From contig JBCAML010000008.1 in the NCBI GenBank assembly GCA_038503075.1, forward strand, positions 434,001-498,000: a stretch of 64,000 nt of DNA. The letters are read 5' to 3'. This stretch comes from Gyromitra esculenta. Taxonomy: Eukaryota; Ascomycota; Pezizomycetes; Pezizales; Discinaceae. This document shows, in pieces, positions 21,865-34,615 of the stretch. Under the pieces are notes generated by a model. The model ran no database searches and was not told the origin of the DNA. It saw only the letters and a program-made list of their open reading frames with translations. The position numbers were made by a program, and so were the translations under genes. Position 1 is the stretch's first letter; the number at the start of each line of letters is the position of its first letter.

Positions 21865-21991
21865 TACCCGTATTTCGTTGACGTTTGTGAAACGGGCTGC
21901 CTTTGCATTCTATACAATACCATACATTGAGCACGACTCTGTGGTGTATGCGGACCTGGTCCGTTTCACAAACGTCAACAGAGTACGAGTA
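21865..21991. mobile_element. 127-base TA-flanked element, family D copy 2
   Basis: The left end TACCCGTATTTCGTTGACG and the reverse complement of the right end (TACTCGTACTCTGTTGACG) agree over about 32 bases, including a perfect TTGACGTTTGTGAAACGG block. Same length and same internal order as 17125-17251. Non-coding; about 450 bases upstream of the dioxygenase start. Confidence 0.7.
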
Positions 21992-22566
21992 GACATCTTT
22001 TGCTTGGTAATCCACCCCCCTGTGCGCCAACTCCCCAGGTTCCTCGAGAGACTGTAGAACATGACAGTTGGTTTACGTTCCTCGATTCCCCAGGGCCTGT
22101 CATCGGCGATGGCCTAGGGCAGATCATTGACATTGCATGTAGAGTATGTATGCACATACGCATGCGGAATTACGCCCAGCATCCATCGTGGGTTTTGTTT
22201 AGACAACATTGAAACAACGCCTTGACAAGGAAATAATATCTCGAAAGGGAGAGATGCAAAGCAATGAGTAAATGACAACAAAAGTAGGTAGTCGTATGAT
22301 TTGGTCCGCCGTTTCCGCCCGCAGGACTCCTGGAAAAACAGGTGCTCGGCAAAGCGATTGCCCTGTTGGATCACCGCAGTTTTTGGATCCCCATACAATT
22401 CCACTCCAAACACGTGAGCTCGCTCTTCTCTCGTGCTTCGACTACAGGGAGGCGGTGACAGGCTGACAGCCCAATCGATTACTATAGACCACGCCAAGCC
22501 ATTGGGACCCCAGGTATTGAGAAGAGGGGGACCAGCTGGAAGCGGTATGACCTGCTACTCTCAGCA

Positions 22567-22698
22567 CCGTAATATTTGGTGAAATTCATTCTGGTGCCAG
22601 CAGGGATTTACATAAGCAAGAAAAACGGCCAGTTTAAACCACGCTAGCATTTACTCTCCTTATACTAGCATCACAACGAATTTCACCAAATATATACC
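22567..22698. mobile_element. MITE-like element, family A copy 2 (diverged)
   Basis: The left end CCGTAATATTTGGTGAAATTC and the right end (reverse complement ATATATTTGGTGAAATTCG) repeat the terminal sequence of the 14394-14574 element. The outermost bases have decayed and the core is shorter. Non-coding. Confidence 0.6.
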
Positions 22699-22784
22699 AC
22701 AGTAACCCTCATGGCATCTTACTTATCAGACCTCCCAAATAAATTCAACTCCCTTTTGCGGCCGTCTTTATGTAAAGAACGTAG

Positions 22785-22962
22785 ATAGAGTCGCAAACCG
22801 GGGTATACCGAACATGGAGTGCTGAACATGGGGGAATGCTAAGCAGGGTTTATTTGTATGAAGGCTCAGATCTGATCGCTGCCGCTGACGAATTGTCTCC
22901 ATAAAAAAAATCCCTGCTCGGCACTCCCCCGTGTTTGGCATACCCCCCATTCGCGACTCTAT
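22785..22962. repeat. Imperfect inverted repeat with about 50-60-base arms
   Basis: Both ends begin ATAGAGTCGC from the outside. The arms share GGGGTAT-CC-AACA, then ATGGGGGAATGC / ACGGGGGAGTGC and AGCAGGG. Total 178 bases. The flanks show no clear TA duplication. Non-coding, likely another MITE family. Confidence 0.6.
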
Positions 22963-25900
22963 TTAGCGAGCGGCAGTTTGAACCATCTATATGCGTGTAG
23001 CGTTTGTGATGCGTTATTAAATATTCCCCCTCTCCACCCTAGTGCTAATTACCTCAAATTTTCCAGCAGCATACATATACATATGTCATACGCGTATATC
23101 ACCCGGATCCTCGTTTAAAACATTATTCACACCTCAAGCGTCTATATATGTGGGACAAACGTCAAACAGTTCTAAGTGGGCTGCGAACGGTTTCAGATGG
23201 CTGGCCTGCATTAATCCCATGGTCGAGTGTCGTTGCAAGATCGGAAGCTCGTGTGACAGAACCTAATCCCCGGGTTCTTCACAAAGACTTACGCTCGTTG
23301 GGCAGGGAAAACACTGCTGTATTTGGCCGCTGAGGCGATCCGGTGAAGTGTGTTGGAGTTCAATGGCCCCATATTCCAGGTCACAAAATGCCAGCCGGAT
23401 CATGAAGTCAATTGACATTATGTTGTAATTGTTCTGATCAATCCAACTTCCGATATGTTCGGTACTTTAGATGGATAGAGAGACATGTACATGTACTTTT
23501 TTGACGCCTCCTTTGCCGTTCGCATCAAATCCCTGCAAGTATATAAGTACATCACCTCAGTCTTTATTTCATAGCGCCAAATAACTACAACTTGATGTCT
23601 CCTTCTTCTTGCATCTTACGCGAGCAAACAAAACTTACGATATGGTGGGGGCAAGGCAGTTAAGCTTCAGCACCGGCAATTTCGCTATGTATCTCTCTAT
23701 CCTGGTTTCTGCTGTGTCTGACCGACTATCGGTTGAGTAATCAGATAGGATGTTCGATTCGGCAACGAGTTACCTTTTAGGACAGGCATTCAATTAATAA
23801 TATAACTATATGTGTCTTTGGTTTAAAGAAACTAATTGAAAGTAAGGTGCATGCGGCGTTATTCTCACCGCTACTAGTAAAACATTCCCGGGTTCTTGAA
23901 AAAAATGAGGAATCTTAGCTCTAGGTAAACGCCTTATCCTATTCAAAGCTCTTTTTACTAGAACCTAAACATAATAAAATTTAGTATATGACAAACGTAG
24001 GTTACAGAGACCTGCCAAATCGGGAACAACGGCAGACGTACAATCATCAATAATACATGTAGTTCTACCGGAGTACACCCTCAAGGTATACAAGTATCCT
24101 TAGCTAGAATAACCGATTAAAAGAGATGTACGTTCTAGTGCACAGCATTTCTACGGCTGAACTGCTACTGCTTTACCCATCCTACGTTAATGACTGCATT
24201 TGAACAGATATCCAATACCGCTTCATCCTAACGCACTAGAAGGCTGCATAATTCCGAAGGTAAGCTTAACAATGCAGTAATGTGGCTCATTATGTGATTT
24301 GAGGGGAGCAGGAGGGAATTTACCGGGAAACTTTGTACTCATGGAAATCTGCCTCGACCTACTCAAAGCACCATCTCATGAAACGCAACTGCACGTTTTT
24401 GGTAGGGTTTCTTCTATTATCAGCACTACTTTCAACGATCCTCTTTGTCATTATTAGCAATGGGAGAAATTTTCAAAATTTTCAAAGATCTCTTAAAATT
24501 TTCTCTTACCGAGGAATAGCTCTGGGGGGGCGTAGGAAAATGAGACCGTGACCAAATATACCCTACAAAGTCGATTCTAGGAACAGCGCAACAACCGTTC
24601 TTATTAACCATTTATAGCTTTTGAGGACAAGATGATTAAAATAAATTGCAGCGCCTTGTAGATCGCCTAATTTGGCTACCGTATCTAGAGTGTATACCTC
24701 AAAACCGTGTCCCCTCCTCTACAGGGGAGTACTAGAGTTTTCCGCTTTTAGCGAGAATTCACTCAAAAATGCGCCAAGCTTACAACATAGCAACTACATG
24801 TATTATCAATAAATATGTCACAGGAAACACCCAAAGGGGTAGAAATAGTTCATAGGCTGTGAGGGTGCTTCCGTTAGTTTCATGAGATTTAACAGACTTT
24901 TTGTGGTTGTTTGAACTGCAAGGAACAAGTCCCAAATTCGCACGGTTTTCTGTGCGAATCTCGTTACGGTCCATATGCATGAGATAGCACTTTTAGTATA
25001 AAACGAGACCGGACACTGGGCATCGGTTTGAAGAGTATATACATGTAAGTAAGAATAATAAATCCAGACCACCACCGTTAGTGGATAAATTCATAACAGC
25101 CTGAATTTAGTACTAGATAAATGCTTTCGAACCCCTCTAAAATTTAGGACCAGTTTTTAACTACCTTTTTGACTTTCTATCGACTGTGCAGCAACTACCC
25201 GGGCTCCTCGGTTACCTATTGGTTTTATATCTGAAAGATATAGAAGAAGGCAATTAATCTTCAATGGATTTCCCATATCTCTATTAAGTTTGTAGAATTC
25301 TAGGGAGAAGTCTGAAGATGGGCTTCAATTGTGCCAAGCCAGCGCACTTTTAGTGTACTTTATACCTATGCCAACAGTGCCCGAGGCTATTCTAGTCCCA
25401 CAAGAAGATATTTTTCCCCAATTATCAGTTGTAGGATTCTTGAGTAGGTTAGCTTTGCAATTTTTTAACTGTACAGGCTATTTATCGTTTTTGCATGTGT
25501 GGGGTGGCATGGTGGAGAGGTGGTGGTTTTTTGGTGCCATGACGAAAAGCACCCAAACCGGTGTAATATTAGGAATTAAAAATTTTCGTGTAAGAAAAGT
25601 CTTGCACTCTGGCTGCTGTCTTGTTAGTGAGGTGGGCGTCAGAACTTTTCTTACATGGCTGTACAGCGCCAGTTTTCTATCCCTTACTATGTCCCGCGCT
25701 TCACTCGCTTTTAGACAGGAAACTACTTGAGGGAGAGTGTCGGATTTGGAGGTAGCTAGTTCATAAAAGGTGGTGTAGAGCCTTTTTCTAGTGACTTCAC
25801 TACTGCCAAGGTGTGATACCAACTGTTTGCCACCCTTTTGGGTTTGGATAGCGTGCCTGAAAACGAACGAAGGGATGGCCTAAAAGTCTAGCAATATTCT

Positions 25901-27013
25901 ATAGTGCCTGTATATGAGACCTATTACTCTAATACTAGTATGTATATCTGAATTTGTTCAGGGCTTATTCTACACTACATGAAGGTTCAGAGCTCTCTGT
26001 GTTTTTAGCACTTTAGAAAAAGAGCATCAAGCTGGTGAAAATTCCAACACCACAGGTGTGCCTTTTTAATATAGAAATGCGAAATATCTGTTATTCTGGT
26101 AGTAATTGATTATCTTAAAAAATTCCAACCTTTTTAGTCTGATACTTGTAAAGAAAACACTGTTGTATGCAACCAAAACTATCGGTCCAAAATGGGACCA
26201 GAACCGGGTTACGGTCTAAGTGATGGCTACATTTAGCTAGGAATTGTATTATTGACATCAAGGCAAAGCTTCGAATCGAAGCCTCGAGCAATTTGCTTTG
26301 TGGACCATCCACTCATGAGCATAAATATTTTGAGGAAAATGGCACCCAAGGTGCACACTCGATTCCGACGAGTGTAAGGTAGTATTGACCAATTCGGATG
26401 TCTGTTTAAATGTGGTGAGTTTTATAGACCTTTCTAACGTACATAGCGGCATCCTCAGATAAACCAACCGGTCACCTCATTCGGAGTTTCCTGCAGCCAC
26501 ACACCTTGTTTTGGATTGCACGACTAGATTCACCGAGCAGAAAAGGTCCATGGGATAGTTCTCGAGGGAACTTTCAGCAGCTGTCGATCCCGAGAGTACA
26601 ACAGCAATTAAATTAATCCCTCCATCCACTCAGAGAATAGCGGGGGAGTTTTGTTATGGTTCCGTTTTGAACTAATAATACCATTTCTGTACCTTCTTGC
26701 ATAGGTCATTTGCTTTTGTTTCTTTGCTGACGAATGTTTTTCTACTTGTGGGGGTCGTTCACTCTCATTGCTGTACTCGCTTCAGTTGCCAATGATCGTC
26801 TCGTATATTTATCAACGACTCCATTTCTATTCCTTCGCCCCAAAACAGGCTTTCTACTTTTATGGTGAGGTGTAAATTGAAGATTGAGCTGAAACCAACC
26901 GGGAAGAAGTCTACATAGTATCATGTTACGCAAAGGAGAATACGATACCTGCCGTTTCTATGACCGAAGGTATAACGTCAAGTCGGTCAAACGTTTGACA
27001 AATAAAAACACGA

Positions 27014-27358
27014 TTAGGAGGTTCTGCACGAAATATCTAAATTTTGAGGGAAAGTGACGAAAATGGTGTGGGTGTCCAATAGGAGAAGGGGCTGGGAAGA
27101 CACAGACATAATTTCTGACAGATTCCTGACCATATTTGCACCGAATATGGTAAAGCCTACTTTCCTATGGCGCCAATTTGAAAAATTTGAAATCATCGAC
27201 ACTAAGGATATAAGATTTCGGATATCGGTAAAACTCTTGATAGAGCTCGATAAGTGGCAGAAACGATGTTGATATGTTCCCGTCTCTCCTCCTATTGGCT
27301 GCCGACACTAGTTTCGTCACTTTCTCTTGAAATCCAAAAACCTCGTGCAGAACCTCCC
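27014..27358. mobile_element. 345-base element with about 85-base terminal inverted repeats
   Basis: 27014-27100 and 27272-27358 are diverged reverse complements. They share AGGAGGTTCTGCACGA / AGGGAGGTTCTGCACGA, AAAGTGACGAAA and CCAATAGGAG. The 170-base core has only a chance frame. It ends about 320 bases beyond the NOP16 stop. Confidence 0.65.
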
Positions 27359-27677
27359 TATTCGGAACTAGGCGGAAGACTTAGAATTTTAACTGATATT
27401 GCGGGGTGCTCTGACATAATCTAAATCGGCCTGTGACGCAGCCCCTCGCAGGTTTTTTTTTTTTTGTAAGCACGCAATTAGTTCTTGGCGAATATGAGAT
27501 TCTAGCGTCTCCACATTCCTAATCCTAAACAATGAGAAGTGAAGTCCGAAGATCGAAAAAAGAAATATAAATGAAAACGAAAATCTTAACCTTAACTTTT
27601 ATGTACTTTAACCAGATTCGCCAACTAACGCCGGATCGAATAGAAAGAAAGCAATTCCGTATACTTGTACAAATTCC

Positions 27678-28376
27678 TTATTCCACCATCACATCCTTCT
27701 TCAGTGTCTTTTCCCACTTCGCTACCCTTCTTCTAATATCCCCCTCCGATTGTTGATAAGGGTTTAGCTTCTTGTCCCAAACCATCTTTGAGTAATCGTG
27801 GCCATGCTTCTGCACTAAAGCCTCCATCCATTCCTTTTCCCTGTCACTCTGAGACCTCTCTCTTTTGAAAGTGTACGAAGCTTGCTCCTCTAAAGCCTTG
27901 ACAATATCCGTTTTGACCTCCCCCCTCTCTACTTCATCATCTTCGTCGTCGTCGTTCAAAGCTTCCTCTGCAGACTTTCCGTAGACGATGTTAACAACGT
28001 TGCCATCCTCATCGCGTTCAATTCTAGCTTCTCCGGGAGCTAGCTTTGGGGCGGATTCGGCCTGTTTCGAAGCGGCGGCAATTAAAGAAATTGATTTTTC
28101 GACACCGCCAGAGCGCTTGCCGAGGCGGGAAACTAAACCGAGGCGTTTATAATTCTGAGCGAGGGTTTGTTTTTTATCCCTTATCAACTCTATGTTAGAA
28201 CAGTACTCAAGAACGATGAGGGGCGATTGGTTCTTTTGATTGGTGGAGGGGGATAACTACCAGTTCTCAGCAATCAGAGCATTTCCGAGAGGCCTAACTT
28301 TAACCCGAGGATTTTTGCGACGAGTCTTCTTAGGGATTGAAGATCTATTCTTTTTCTTTTGGAGTTCGCGGCCCAT
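27678..28376 (-). CDS. NOP16: Nucleolar protein 16 (60S ribosome assembly)
   Basis: Two exons: 28376-28261 and 28179-27678, giving 205 residues. The start MGRELQKKKNRSSIPK is the family signature: a basic nuclear/nucleolar targeting segment with RRKNPRVKVRPLGNALIAENW. After the splice comes WDKKQTLAQNYKRLGL, which only reads correctly with the acceptor AAG at 28180. The C-terminal block SEREKEW-type (REKEWMEALVQKHGHDYSKM, then RDKKLN-like DKKLNPYQQSEGDIRRRVAKWEK) is the other conserved Nop16 motif. A short acidic run (DDDEDDEVE) lies between. Nop16 is a nucleolar factor of pre-60S particles. Length is normal. Confidence 0.93.
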
Positions 28377-31300
28377 TTCTGTGGTGGTAGTGGAGTAGAG
28401 ATAGAAGTCGCAAAGAGGCTGAAGGTCAGTGAAGAAAAAAAAAGTCTAGTCTGGGGAGAGCTGCATCTATGCGGTGCCAAGACTTATGCGCCAAGCCCTG
28501 TCTTAACGACATTCCTCAAACCTCAACTTTTGGCCAGAAGCAGCATACAGCCTCCAGTAGAATTGTTGTAGAATTGTCGCGACTCAGGATCTAAAGCTTT
28601 TATTAGTCTTCCGGGGTTCATCGAAAGGATTTTGGCAGTGGTACTGGCAGCTTGGGCGTTCGCTGACCCTCGTTTTTCTACAATAATTGTACCAGAGGCT
28701 CTACGTAAGGCCCAACCATGAGTCGCCAGTAGTGGTGAGCATAGCTGTCTCCAATGACAATGCAATCGCCTCATTTCCACGTCCTTGTAAGGCCTACTTT
28801 GGTCTACACATTTAGATATATCAAATACCACCTAAGGCTGCGCATGCGTTTAACGACCTTTGGATCACTGCAGTGCCGTCTACGAGATACAAATTGCGAG
28901 TGTAATTCCCTTGAATGGATCGTATAGTTGCTCTTATGATTACTGCGTATAGGACACGTGCACTCTTACATATAACTCCTAGGCCTTGTAAAGGTTAATA
29001 CAGAGGACATAGAAGTAGAAGAACCTAGCATAACATAACGAGAATCACAGATACTTGGTCCACGTACCTGTCTGTGGCGGAGAAAATAAAGGTTTGTTGC
29101 CGAGTTCTTGGTGGGGTTAATTCTAGGGCTCCCTTCGTCGTATATATCACTGAATTTATCCTGTTTAAAAACTATATATATTCCTGCGATATATTTAATG
29201 GGGTGGAAGAAACTCGCAGAGAGAAAGAGAAAATCCAAAGATAAGAAACCCAGCAAAACCCCCCTATTCATGAGCTCCCAATAATTAGTGCTGCGAGAAT
29301 AGCGTCCCCCCCGTAAACCAAGATCCACCCGCTAACATATCAAGAGCGATACACTATAGCTAGCCAGGTAGCATGCATGTATCTTCGCATCTCTCGTTTT
29401 TTTGCATGCCAACATGTGAAAACTTCATACAGGCACATCGGCTAGTCCATCTCGAGAACGCTCATGAGACAAGGCCATATGGATACCGAGTCCGACATCA
29501 AATAAAAAGATTCCACAGGTGAAGAGGACCGGCTAATATGAATTTATTTAGTACATCAACTGGAGCACGTAGATTTGGGAACATACGCCTAGAACACTAA
29601 CAGCCGCCTCGAGCATTTTGTATTCGTGAAACTGTATGAGGGCGAAGATTTTAGCCTTTATTCTTCCGGGGCTTCTCCAGCATTTATGTAGCATCTACGT
29701 ATCATTAGAAACGAAACTAGAGCATGGCGGTTAACCTCTCCCTCCATGTATAGGACTCAACCCCGGATACAAAACCTCAACCACGTCGAAGTGGATCAAC
29801 CAGTTATAAATTGGCCTTTCGTAAGTCTCGGGGATCCTCTAAGGCGTCGCAAGCCCATCAAACTCTATATATACCGATTAATATCGGCTCGTTTCGAAGT
29901 GTTTGATGACGTGTAACGAGCGAATAGCCTACTTGGCAGTAAGTGTGTTTTCTTAACCTCAGCTGGGCTGATAAAGATAGCGGTGAAATCACACTATTCT
30001 AAGTATAAATCTCCACCATGGTACAACTTGGGAGCCGGCCTGAGGAAGAAATAGGTGTGGGGATTAGGATGAATCTAGTATTGAATTGAGTCGACTCAAA
30101 CTAGGAGAAACAAAGCTCATCTCTTACAGATGGGGTCAAAAAGAGAAGCCGGTGTCAGTCCTATAATATCCAAAAAAAAAATTAGTTACATGGAGCACCG
30201 CTCCAAGCAGCCTCTCGGAGTTTCATCAAGCGAGGCCTCCCTCTACAAGAACACCTTCACGAATATGATACCTATATATATTGAATAGAATGTTCCATAA
30301 AACGCGAACCTCCCCGAAAAATTTAAGACATACATGTACATCCTATAATTATAAGTTACACCAAGTTGCACCCGGCCTCGCACCTGTAGGGGCTTTTTAG
30401 CCGAGTGCGTTGTGACTTAAGGTCACTCGGCTTCCTGCCCCTTATGTGAAGGAAGATTACTTCACATGTATGCACCGGTTTTCACGAGCCGAGTCGAAAT
30501 TAAGGCAAACATCCCTCATCCTAACCATCACTCGGATTATACTCTTCTACCAACAGCGGGATATACCTCGGCTTATCCATATACCTAGCTATGTTCGCTG
30601 TCTCTAATAGTGTTTGTCCTTAACGTCAAGGATAATACCTCTCGTCATACCTATAATGTAATCGCCGAGGGCGAGTGGTACACAATAAACCCGACCTGTT
30701 GAGTACGAACTCGCTGTCATTTGTTTTGTGCTGATAGGATCCCTTACGAAACGCCTGGGAGAATATTCCCCAAACCGGATAAAGGTAGACATACAGTGAG
30801 CTTTTAAGAGTTGCACTGCTGGGTTTAGTTACAAATTTCGGACTTGGCTTATCTATTGCAATTAGCTGTGAACATCAACATAGTTACGCTGAATAACCAA
30901 AGCCTTCATCCGCATAACGAGCGGCTTTGTTGTCGAGATTCCAAGTCGTACCAGGTTGTGCCAGGACGTACTAGAGTTATAGATCGCCGTCCCTGTGCAT
31001 GCAACTACGCCACGTACCACAAAGATTCCGAGAACCATAGTAACGCCTATGCTGTCTCGGAGAGCTAAATGCTCTGAGACTATCTCTCTAATGAGTTGAC
31101 TCTGATAGACGTTAGTCATTCCCAACTAAATCATCCATTTGACTACCATGCCATATCTCGAAGAAGGAACAAGCCTAAGCAGATGGTGCTTCCAAATCGA
31201 TTTTCAGGTCAAGGCTGCTAAGACATCGAAAACTGTTTCCCGAATCATCTATTTATTCCCCAAATACAGATATTCTTAATTGGGCACCGTGATCTTGTTT

Positions 31301-31998
31301 GATCTGGCCTTGTCCTTTTTTCTTGGGTAATATGGTAGAGGTGTGCTAAAGCTAAGATCCCAGATAACCACCGGATCAAGTAATCACGGGTTGTCACTCA
31401 TCTCGTCAACTTCAACAGTTAGACAGACAAACAACATATTAACCAAGCCCCACAACGACTACTCCCAAAATAATATCATGTATCTTACTCAAAGCTGTGT
31501 AGCGCATTTAGGGCAGAGAAACAATAAATACATCTAAATCTGTCTAGAGAAACCTAAGGGTGCGACCTTCGGTCTTTGAGTAGTCGTCTCCGAGGGACTT
31601 TAAATAGGAAAGTCAGATTAGTAGCCTTAGTCAACTAAATTTTAAATGTACTACATGTGATTTTCAACACCCAGCTTGGGTATAGTATTGATTCCTGGAT
31701 GACTTTTTTTATGAGCAGCTTCCCTTCGAGTAAATAAATTGTAAGATTCAATTATTATATGTTATAGGTTACCCGCCGTTTAAGAACCAGTTTTTGTGTC
31801 AGCAAAAAGGGTCCAGATCCGTTATTCTCATTTTTGCTAAAAACAAACAGTAGGAGGGAGAGGAACAAAGATATAGCGAAAGAAAAGGAAGGAAGGAAGG
31901 GTGAAAATAGACCAAAAAAGGGGGGCAAAAGGCAAAACCTAAAGTAAAGAAAGGGAGAGAACATAAGGAAAGTAAGAAAAAGCGAAATCGGATCATCT
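28377..31998. other. 3.6 kb without a recognisable gene
   Basis: It lies beyond the NOP16 start and the sugar-transporter stop. AT-rich, short frames only (for example 28523-28831 and 28966-29328, minus strand, no known motif). One hairpin is seen at 30388-30442. The 31750-31990 stretch is purine-rich and probably the transporter 3' untranslated region. Confidence 0.45.
30388..30442. repeat. Hairpin with AGCCGAGTG / CACTCGGCT stem
   Basis: A perfect 9-base inner stem with a 16-base loop extends imperfectly through AGGGGC / GCCCCT. It is too short for a MITE and is not followed by a T-tract of terminator type. Role unknown. Confidence 0.5.
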
Positions 31999-33988
31999 TT
32001 ACGGTAGGACAAAGTAGGTCCACCCAGCAAAAATCACTCCTACCACCGCAAAACCAAAGAAAAGGGAATCCATTCCAAACGACGCAGCGAGGACGGGGAC
32101 ACCAAAACTAACGATAAAGGTTCCCACCCAATTGGCCGCGATGGCAAGCGATTGTGCGGACTCTACAGCGCTTGTCTCCACGTTTCTGGCAGCCACCATC
32201 CATGGTAATGGTCCAAGCCCAATAGAGAACGAAGAGACAAAGAAAAATGTACCAATAGCAGAGAGAATAGGTATGCCAAGATGCATACCCAAACCGAGTA
32301 TGCCTGCAAAAAATGCCATTCCTCCAATTGAGAGGATGAGCAACACTTTGTGGCTGATTCTGTCGAACATCACTGATGCAGTTAATGTGATGAAGAGATT
32401 TACGAATGAAATACCAGCATTGAGGGCCGGGGCATAGTCAGGGAGTAATCCCCTGAGGATTGCCACCCCGTACATCACAACGGCGTTTATTCCTGCAAAT
32501 AATCAGAGCCAATAACCACGAGGTATAAGAAGAGAGAGGTATAAGAAAAGGACGTGGAGGAAACATAAGGGGAAAGATAGGATGATAAAAATGAGAAGAG
32601 TCAGGTGGTGGAAGGAGAGATGGGATGTATAACTTACCGGTAAATTGTTGTGCAAGCATGATTCCGACCACAATCATCAACGACCAGCGGTATTTGTTTG
32701 CAGTCGCAAATTCAAGCAAACCCACAGACTTGTGGGTTGTCTGAATCAGTGGTTCTGCCTCGGCTTCTACAAAATAAATTAGTCACATATTCGAATGTCC
32801 CATATCGTCGAAATAAACAGTCAGACTAAATATGCATACCTCCTCCAGAAGAACCTGCAAAGCTTGCCAGCTCATCCTCGATTTCGGTTGTTCCTCTCAA
32901 CTTGATCAATGCTTTTCTAGCTTCTTCCTTCTTGCCAGACTTATAGAGAAAGGCGGGCGATTCTGGGACGATGGTCAGGAGAACAGCCTGCACCGCTCCC
33001 AAAAGGCCACCAATCAGAAGGACCAGTCTCCACAGTTTCGACTTGCCTATATCCATAGCCCAGGCAGCAACCCATTAGCAATCCCGAGTAAACGTACAAA
33101 AAGGGAAGGGTGTCAATCTAGGAAAGGGAAGGGTTTGAGTTACCAAGAAAAATACCAAGAATCTGTGTGGAGAGGATCCCAAGGTTGATTGAAACTTGAG
33201 TTAGTGCCCCACTGTAGCAAATCACATGTTAGCCAGCAACATGGAGAAATTCAAAGAAAAACACTAAGTGACTTACAACTTCCCTTTGCTCTCTACAGGG
33301 GCTAGCTCAACTACAATCAGCGGAGCAACCACGGCTCCACAACCTGCTGCCACTCCACTCACAAGGCGGCCAGCAGCTAATAACGTGATACCCATTGCAG
33401 AGGCCTTCATTGTCCCAGCAACCAAGTAAACGACAGCGATTGCGAGGAGCGTATATTTCCTGCCAAACCTAGTGATAGCAGGGCCGGCGGTAAACGCACC
33501 CAGGAGCCCTCCAACCGCAAAGATTGAATTTGCAAGCCCTGAAAGCAAGAATCATATTAGCGATTGAGCACAGATGATACGGATAAAGGTACGAGAATAA
33601 TAAAAAATTCAAAGCTGCAGACAGAAAAGGCTGCAGGATCGATCAGAGAGAAACACGACCACCAACATGAGTAATTAAGACAGATTGAAGTCCAAGGATG
33701 AAACTCAAGGAGCGGTGGGCACGGAAATAGTAAAAATAGCAGAATTTAAGATATTATGAAATATAGGTTACTTACCAACTTGGGCATCGGTCAAGCTGAG
33801 ATCCAGACGAATTGCCGCTTCGGGGGCGTTTAGCTCGGCCTAAAGCAGAGGGTAGGGTGGGTTAGCAGTGAGCATATATTCGGAGTAGCCTCCATAGCGT
33901 ATTTGCGATGCCCTACGAGATTCCATCCAAAGAGAGTAGTAGTCATTGCAAGGATGACACAAAACAACATAACCTTTGAAGCCCCCAT
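31999..33988 (-). CDS. MFS sugar transporter
   Basis: Seven exons: 33988-33917, 33839-33776, 33538-33277, 33211-33144, 33046-32840, 32766-32638, 32492-31999, giving 431 residues. Sugar-porter motifs in order: GLANSIFAVGGLLGAFTAGP, RFGRKYTLL (the loop 2-3 GRK motif), AAGRLVSGVAAG, PLIVVELAPVESKGKFGALTQ (PxYxxE/RGxxG-like), LTIVPESPAFLYKSGKKEEARK (the PESP motif of the central loop), QQFTGINAVVMYG (QQxSGxN) and GLGPLPWMVAAR (GPxPW). About 12 hydrophobic segments, short N- and C-termini. The overall form is like the yeast Vps73/Ybr241c group rather than the plasma-membrane HXT set, but substrate and membrane cannot be read from the sequence. First donor GTAGGG is less usual. The gene is divergent from the CDK8 gene. 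Confidence 0.88.
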
Positions 33989-34615
33989 CTTGAAGTTGTT
34001 TTTGATACCGGTGTTCTAACTAGTGTTGGTTCGAGAAGATATGAATTTGACCTGGGAAACAGACGTCTAGAGAGAGGAGGAAAGAGATATGGCAGGAGGA
34101 AACAAGAAAAGAGAGATGGGTGCGAGATGATAAGCCTGGGGGCTGGTTGGCGGGGGTTATGCTCGTGCCCGTCCGTGCCCGTGCCACCTGTTCTACTTGT
34201 TGTGCCTGTACCTGTCTCGTTACGTTCGTGTACCTGCAACCAAAGTCTCTCTACCTGGATTGCTTGTGCGAAGGTGACAAGGAGACGCAACGGCAGCAGT
34301 ATCTAATCTGATCCCGCGGAGGAAAAAGCAATACCGAAGGCTGCAGCGGCCAGATAGAGTACAATCAATGTTACACGGACACAAACGATGGGATCTCCAC
34401 AACAACAACCGCACCACCACGGCTTCCCGGCCAATTTCTCCGATCCCCCCCCAACTGCAATTAAGGCTGATTGACCACTGAGCGTACATTCGATCACTCC
34501 AGCTTGATAACTCCCCACAGCTGTATTCCGGCTCCCGGCGTGAAACACCCGCTTCGCACGCTAAGGCGCGCCTTTGCTGCACCAGAGTACTCACAGGACA
34601 AAACTGATTCGCCGC
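33989..34615. promoter_or_regulatory. Shared promoter region of the sugar transporter and CDK8 genes
   Basis: The two start codons lie 627 bases apart and point away from each other, so both promoters must fit here. No element was identified with confidence. The frames in this stretch (for example 34220-34621, minus strand) are chance. Confidence 0.5.

Larger units (their letters stand above)
21419..27677. other. 6.3 kb gene-free island with inverted-repeat elements
   Basis: No gene is supported. The first few hundred bases are the dioxygenase promoter. Elements recognised: 21865-21991, 22567-22698, 22785-22962, 27014-27358. The stretches 23000-25300 and 25900-26990 are AT-rich with only short frames. 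A 114-codon minus-strand frame at 25478-25822 resembles nothing I know. A small perfect hairpin (ATTCGCAC..GTGCGAAT) lies at 24936-24959. Confidence 0.5.
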
